DNA of 64,000 nucleotides from DSUN01 sp035527715 (GTDB taxonomy: Bacteria; Planctomycetota; PUPC01; DSUN01): positions 15,288 through 79,287 of the forward strand of contig DATKZY010000190.1 of assembly GCA_035527715.1 (NCBI GenBank), written 5' to 3'. Position numbers and translations under genes: made by a program. Positions 60,843-64,000 of this stretch are shown piece after piece. Within the stretch, counting starts at the first letter, position 1, and each line of letters starts with the position of its first letter. The notes beneath the pieces are model-generated. The model saw only the letters and a program-made list of their open reading frames with translations, ran no database searches and was not told where the DNA came from.

Positions 60843-61856
60843 TCAGATCCTCACCTGTTGACCCTCCGCGGCGGCGCTGCGGCGGGCGGCCTCGCAGGCG
60901 CGGCAGAGCATCTCGCCCGCCGCTGCGTCGGCTGAGGGCACCGCGCCGGTGCGAACGCACTCGACGAATGAGGTGACGCTCTCGAGGGAGCCGGGGAAGC
61001 CGAAGACCTTCTGCGCCATTCGCTTCGGCGAGTGGTCCTGGGGCTCGCCCTGCCTCGGCCAGAGGGTGAGCCCGCCGCCGATGAGGTCGCCCACGAGCCT
61101 GCCGCTCGTGCCGATGGCCTGGATGGCGACCTCTTCCCTGGCGCCCGCGGCGAAGAGGCACGTGCCGAAGGCGGCAACGGTGCCGCCCTCGTAGCCGAGG
61201 GTGGTGAAGGCGTAGTCGAGGTCGCGGCCCGTGGCCTTCACGCCGCCGGCGGCGGCCACCCACGCAGGCGGCTTGCCCACGAGGAAGCTGAGGAGGTCAA
61301 CGTAGTGGACGCCCAGCTCGTGGAAGAGTCCGCCGCTCTTGGCCAGGTCCACTCGCCAGGAGCCGGGGGCGCCCCACTGGCGCCAGATGTCGGTGCGGAG
61401 GATGGCCGGCTGGCCGATGGCGCCGTCGGCGATGAGGCGGCGCATCGCCTGCGCCACGTCCGAATAGCGGAGCTCAACGCCGACTTGCACGGCCAGGTTC
61501 CGCTCCGCGGCCTCCTGGGCGATGGCGCGACACTCCGCGGGGTCGAGGCCCAGGGGCTTCTCGACGAGCACGTGCTTCCCCGCCCACACGGCGGCGAGCG
61601 CCATCGGGGCGTGGAGGCAGTTCGGCGTGCAGATCAGCACGGCGTCCACGGCGTCGGAGGCGAGGAGCTTCTCGTAGTCGTCGAAGGCGAGTGGCTGGGC
61701 CGCGCCCCCGAGCGCCTTGCGGCCGCGCTCGAGGTTCTCGGGGCTGCGGCTGCACAGCGCGGCGACCTCGGCGCCCGCCACCTTCCGCAGGTTGGGGATA
61801 TGCGTCTCGCACGCCCACCAGCCGAGTCCGGCAACGCCGATGCGAACAGACTTCAT
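60843..61856 (-). CDS. Gfo/Idh/MocA-family oxidoreductase
   Basis: 337 aa, ATG 61856 with AAGGAG 6 bases upstream. Rossmann motif GVAGLGWWACETH (7-19), LICTPNCLHAP and HVLVEKPLGLD (E99-K-P). No signal peptide, so this one is cytoplasmic, unlike the Tat-exported homologue at 28643. NAD(P)-dependent sugar or inositol oxidoreductase; substrate unknown. Divergent from the nucleotidyltransferase-galactokinase gene, suggesting a shared sugar pathway. Confidence 0.88.
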   Translation of the reverse strand: MKSVRIGVAGLGWWACETHIPNLRKVAGAEVAALCSRSPENLERGRKALGGAAQPLAFDDYEKLLASDAVDAVLICTPNCLHAPMALAAVWAGKHVLVEKPLGLDPAECRAIAQEAAERNLAVQVGVELRYSDVAQAMRRLIADGAIGQPAILRTDIWRQWGAPGSWRVDLAKSGGLFHELGVHYVDLLSFLVGKPPAWVAAAGGVKATGRDLDYAFTTLGYEGGTVAAFGTCLFAAGAREEVAIQAIGTSGRLVGDLIGGGLTLWPRQGEPQDHSPKRMAQKVFGFPGSLESVTSFVECVRTGAVPSADAAAGEMLCRACEAARRSAAAEGQQVRI

Positions 61857-61932
61857 ATGGGCTCCTTCGCGGCGGTCTCCCCTCCCCTGCGCCATTGTAG
61901 CCCCGCGACGAGACCCGTCAAGTCAGGCAACT

Positions 61933-61962
61933 TTGACTCGCGATGCCTGTGGCCGCTAGAAT
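61933..61962 (+). promoter_or_regulatory. Sigma70-type promoter for the 62001 gene
   Basis: TTGACT (61933-61938), 18-base spacer, TAGAAT (61957-61962), 38 bases before the ATG. Confidence 0.58.
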
Positions 61963-62000
61963 ACGTCGGTGCGATCGCGTGGCCAGCGTGACCCGGAGTA

Positions 62001-64000
62001 ATGGCAGTGAAGCACGTCCTCGACTTTGTGGAGCGGTTCTCGCCCGAGATTCACGAGCGGATGCTGGGGCTGTGGCGCCAGGGCGTCGTGGAGATTGACC
62101 GGGAGAACCAGCGGGTGGCGCTCCGCGCGGAGCCGCCGAGCGAGGAGGCGCGCGCGGCCTACGCGCAGCTCGCCGCGGCGTTCGAGACCATTCGCTCCTT
62201 CCCCGAACCGTCTGCCACACCCGACCCCGCCGGCCCCGTGTCGGTGATCCTCTGCGGCGGGCGCGGCACGCGCATGCGCTCGCGCGACAAGCATAAGGTC
62301 TGCTTCCCCGTCGCCGGCCGCGCCGCCATCAACCGCGCGATCGACGCCTACGAGCAGTGCGGCGTCCGCCGCCACGTGGTCGTCGTGGGCGTGCTCGGCG
62401 AGCAGGTGGCCGCCGAGGTGCTCCGCGAGCACCCCGAGGGGGTGGACTTCGTGTACCAGCTCCACCCGATCGGCACGGGGAACGCGGCGAAGCAGGCCGC
62501 CTATCTGCTGGAGCGGCAGTACTACCAGGGCGACGTGCTGGTGGTGGCCGGCGACAAGGTGGTTGACCCGCGGGCAATCGCGAAGCTGTGCCGCGAGTTC
62601 CGGGAGCGGGACGCCGATCTGGCCGTGACCGTGGCGCCGAAGAGCCGCTGGCCCGACAGCGGCCGCATCGTCTTCCGCCGCGACGGCTCGCTCCACGCGA
62701 CCGTGGAGGCCCGCGACGTGGCCCGCGCCCGCGCCCTCGACCGCGTGCTCCGCGAGAAGGAGGCGTCGCCCGACCTGACGAACGGCTACTTCCTCCGCCT
62801 CCTCCGCGAAACCGAGCCGCGGCCCGAGAAGGCACGGCTGATGTTCGGCGAGCTGCTGACCCGCCTGGAGTCGGAGGACGAGACGCCGCTCCCCGCGCTC
62901 CGCGCCCTCGTGCGCCCCGACGACACCCGCTTCGTCATCCCCGAGGCCGACGGCTCGCAAACCGTCCTTTCCGCCGACCAGCTCGAGGAGCAGACCTCGA
63001 AGGTCAACGTCTCCGTCTACCTGTTCAAGGCTCGCGCCCTCTACGACGCCCTCCGCCACATCACGGCCGACAACGCGCAGAAGGAAGAGTACCTCACCGA
63101 CGCCATCGCCGTCCTGGCCGCGGCCCGCAACCCCGACGGCTCGTTCCGACACAAGATCATCCCGGTGGACGCTGATGACCCGAACTGGGTGCTGGCCTTC
63201 AACAACCCCGAGGAGCTGCTCGACATCGAGGACTACCTGCGGCGGCAGGAGGCGATTGCGTCGGGGGTCGAGCTGCGCGAGCCGGCGCCCCGCCCCCGCC
63301 GCACCGTGGAGGAGTGGCTGAAGCTCCTCGACGGCGACGCCCCGGGCCTCGCCCGCCGCTTCGCCGACATCTACGGCGGCGACCCCGCGCTCCACCGCGA
63401 GCGCCGCCAGGCCTGCCGTGAGACGCTGCTGGAGTTCGCCCGCGTCTACGGCCTCGACAGCCGCGTGCTCCTCATCCGCTCGCCGGGCCGCGTGAACCTC
63501 ATGGGCCGCCACGTGGACCACCGCGGCGGCCACAACAACCTCGTCGCCATCAACAAAGAGGTGCTCATGGTCGTCGAGGAGCGCCGCGACAACAACGTGG
63601 CGCTCCACAACCGCGACTTCCAGCAGTTCAAGTTCCGCACCTTCAACATCGGCGAAGAGGTCGCCAACCTCGACTGGGACGACTGGATCTCGACCATCAA
63701 CTCCGAGAAGGTGATGCGCATGGTCCGCGAGGCGGCGGGCGACTGGGCCAACTACATCAAGGCCGCCGCGCTCCGCCTCCAGGAGAAGTTCCGCAACCGC
63801 CGCATCCGCGGGATGAACGTGATGGCGAGCGGCAACATCCCGATGGGCGCCGGGCTCAGCTCGTCGTCGGCCATGGTCGTCGCCGCCGCCGAGGCCATCG
63901 TCGAGCTCAACGGCCTCGCCGTCAACCCCCAGCAGTTCGTCAACCTCTGCGGCGAGGGCGAGTGGTTCGTCGGCACCCGCGGCGGCTCGGGCGACCACGC
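62001..64000 (+). CDS. Sugar nucleotidyltransferase - galactokinase fusion, 3' end cut off
   Basis: ATG 62001 (GGAG just upstream), open to the window end, 666 codons visible. After a ~75-residue helical N-terminus, residues ~80-320 are a GlmU/MobA-type nucleotidyltransferase: VILCGGRGTRM (83-93) with the following lysines, GTGNAAKQA and GDKVVD. Residues ~490 onward are a GHMP kinase of galactokinase type: RSPGRVNLMGRHVDHRGGHN near 495 (galactokinase signature, R for E and H for T/Y) and GNIPMGAGLSSSSA near 610 (ATP loop). A single protein could phosphorylate a sugar and convert it to a nucleotide sugar, like the analogous fucose enzyme FKP. Substrate unknown. Confidence 0.85.
   Translation, partial: MAVKHVLDFVERFSPEIHERMLGLWRQGVVEIDRENQRVALRAEPPSEEARAAYAQLAAAFETIRSFPEPSATPDPAGPVSVILCGGRGTRMRSRDKHKVCFPVAGRAAINRAIDAYEQCGVRRHVVVVGVLGEQVAAEVLREHPEGVDFVYQLHPIGTGNAAKQAAYLLERQYYQGDVLVVAGDKVVDPRAIAKLCREFRERDADLAVTVAPKSRWPDSGRIVFRRDGSLHATVEARDVARARALDRVLREKEASPDLTNGYFLRLLRETEPRPEKARLMFGELLTRLESEDETPLPALRALVRPDDTRFVIPEADGSQTVLSADQLEEQTSKVNVSVYLFKARALYDALRHITADNAQKEEYLTDAIAVLAAARNPDGSFRHKIIPVDADDPNWVLAFNNPEELLDIEDYLRRQEAIASGVELREPAPRPRRTVEEWLKLLDGDAPGLARRFADIYGGDPALHRERRQACRETLLEFARVYGLDSRVLLIRSPGRVNLMGRHVDHRGGHNNLVAINKEVLMVVEERRDNNVALHNRDFQQFKFRTFNIGEEVANLDWDDWISTINSEKVMRMVREAAGDWANYIKAAALRLQEKFRNRRIRGMNVMASGNIPMGAGLSSSSAMVVAAAEAIVELNGLAVNPQQFVNLCGEGEWFVGTRGGSGDH

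Overview
This window is GC-rich DNA from what looks like an uncultivated member of the Planctomycetota or a close PVC relative. That placement is an inference. It rests on several families common in such genomes: a TIGR03067-type lipocalin-like protein, an H-X9-DG prepilin-like protein, a DUF1570-like peptidase, FG-GAP/ASPIC and PQQ propeller proteins, a GxxExxY protein, Tat-exported Gfo/Idh/MocA oxidoreductases, a PEP-CTERM protein and a URO-D-like protein. Most genes encode large secreted proteins with signal peptides and carbohydrate-active or beta-sandwich domains. No rRNA, tRNA or CRISPR array was recognised.

Layout. 1-13.5 kb: heparinase-like end, CBM9/DUF6067-like protein, MsrA, a large secreted glycosidase-like protein, an enolase-superfamily enzyme, an FG-GAP protein and a metallopeptidase. 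13.5-20.3 kb: H-X9-DG protein, a nested palindromic repeat, GH78 rhamnosidase, a nitrilase-like amidohydrolase, and a two-gene ParB-like / TIR-like-PLD-like locus. 20.4-28.6 kb: M50 protease, ABC ATPase, GH29 fucosidase, esterase, sialidase-like and Kelch-like proteins; three of these genes and the half-site before the fourth share a palindrome upstream. 28.6-35.5 kb: oxidoreductase, a GxxExxY gene inside 31-bp inverted repeats, a long gene with an in-frame TGA, BrnTA and a pectate-lyase-like protein. 35.5-50 kb: a co-directional run of secreted CBM9, SGNH, PQQ, DNRLRE and SUMF1 proteins, with one gene remnant and one 5'-disrupted gene. 50-64 kb: a LysM protein, a probable structured RNA, URO-D, PDZ/HEAT, TIGR03067, a DUF5615/DUF433 toxin-antitoxin pair, ceramidase-like, PEP-CTERM and Gfo/Idh/MocA proteins, and a nucleotidyltransferase-galactokinase fusion cut by the window end.

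The most notable observation is probable selenocysteine coding. The msrA gene (5361-6155, minus) has an in-frame TGA exactly where the catalytic cysteine of the GCFWG motif belongs. A hairpin with an AGUUC loop follows about 20 nt downstream, as expected for a bacterial SECIS. A second gene (30480-32639, minus) also has an in-frame TGA followed by a hairpin with the same AGUUC loop at the same distance, and its reading frame continues with coding-like codon use. It may be an undescribed selenoprotein family. No selA, selB or selC gene lies in the window.

The second theme is repeats. Short palindromic elements are scattered between genes, but several sit in frame inside secreted-protein genes and are translated. 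Tandem repeats also encode a signal peptide in one case and could do so in another.

Functionally the window suggests a saprophytic polysaccharide degrader: rhamnosidase, fucosidase, heparinase-like, pectate-lyase-like, sialidase-like and esterase genes act outside the cytoplasm, while oxidoreductases, the enolase-superfamily enzyme and the sugar kinase fusion could process the released sugars.
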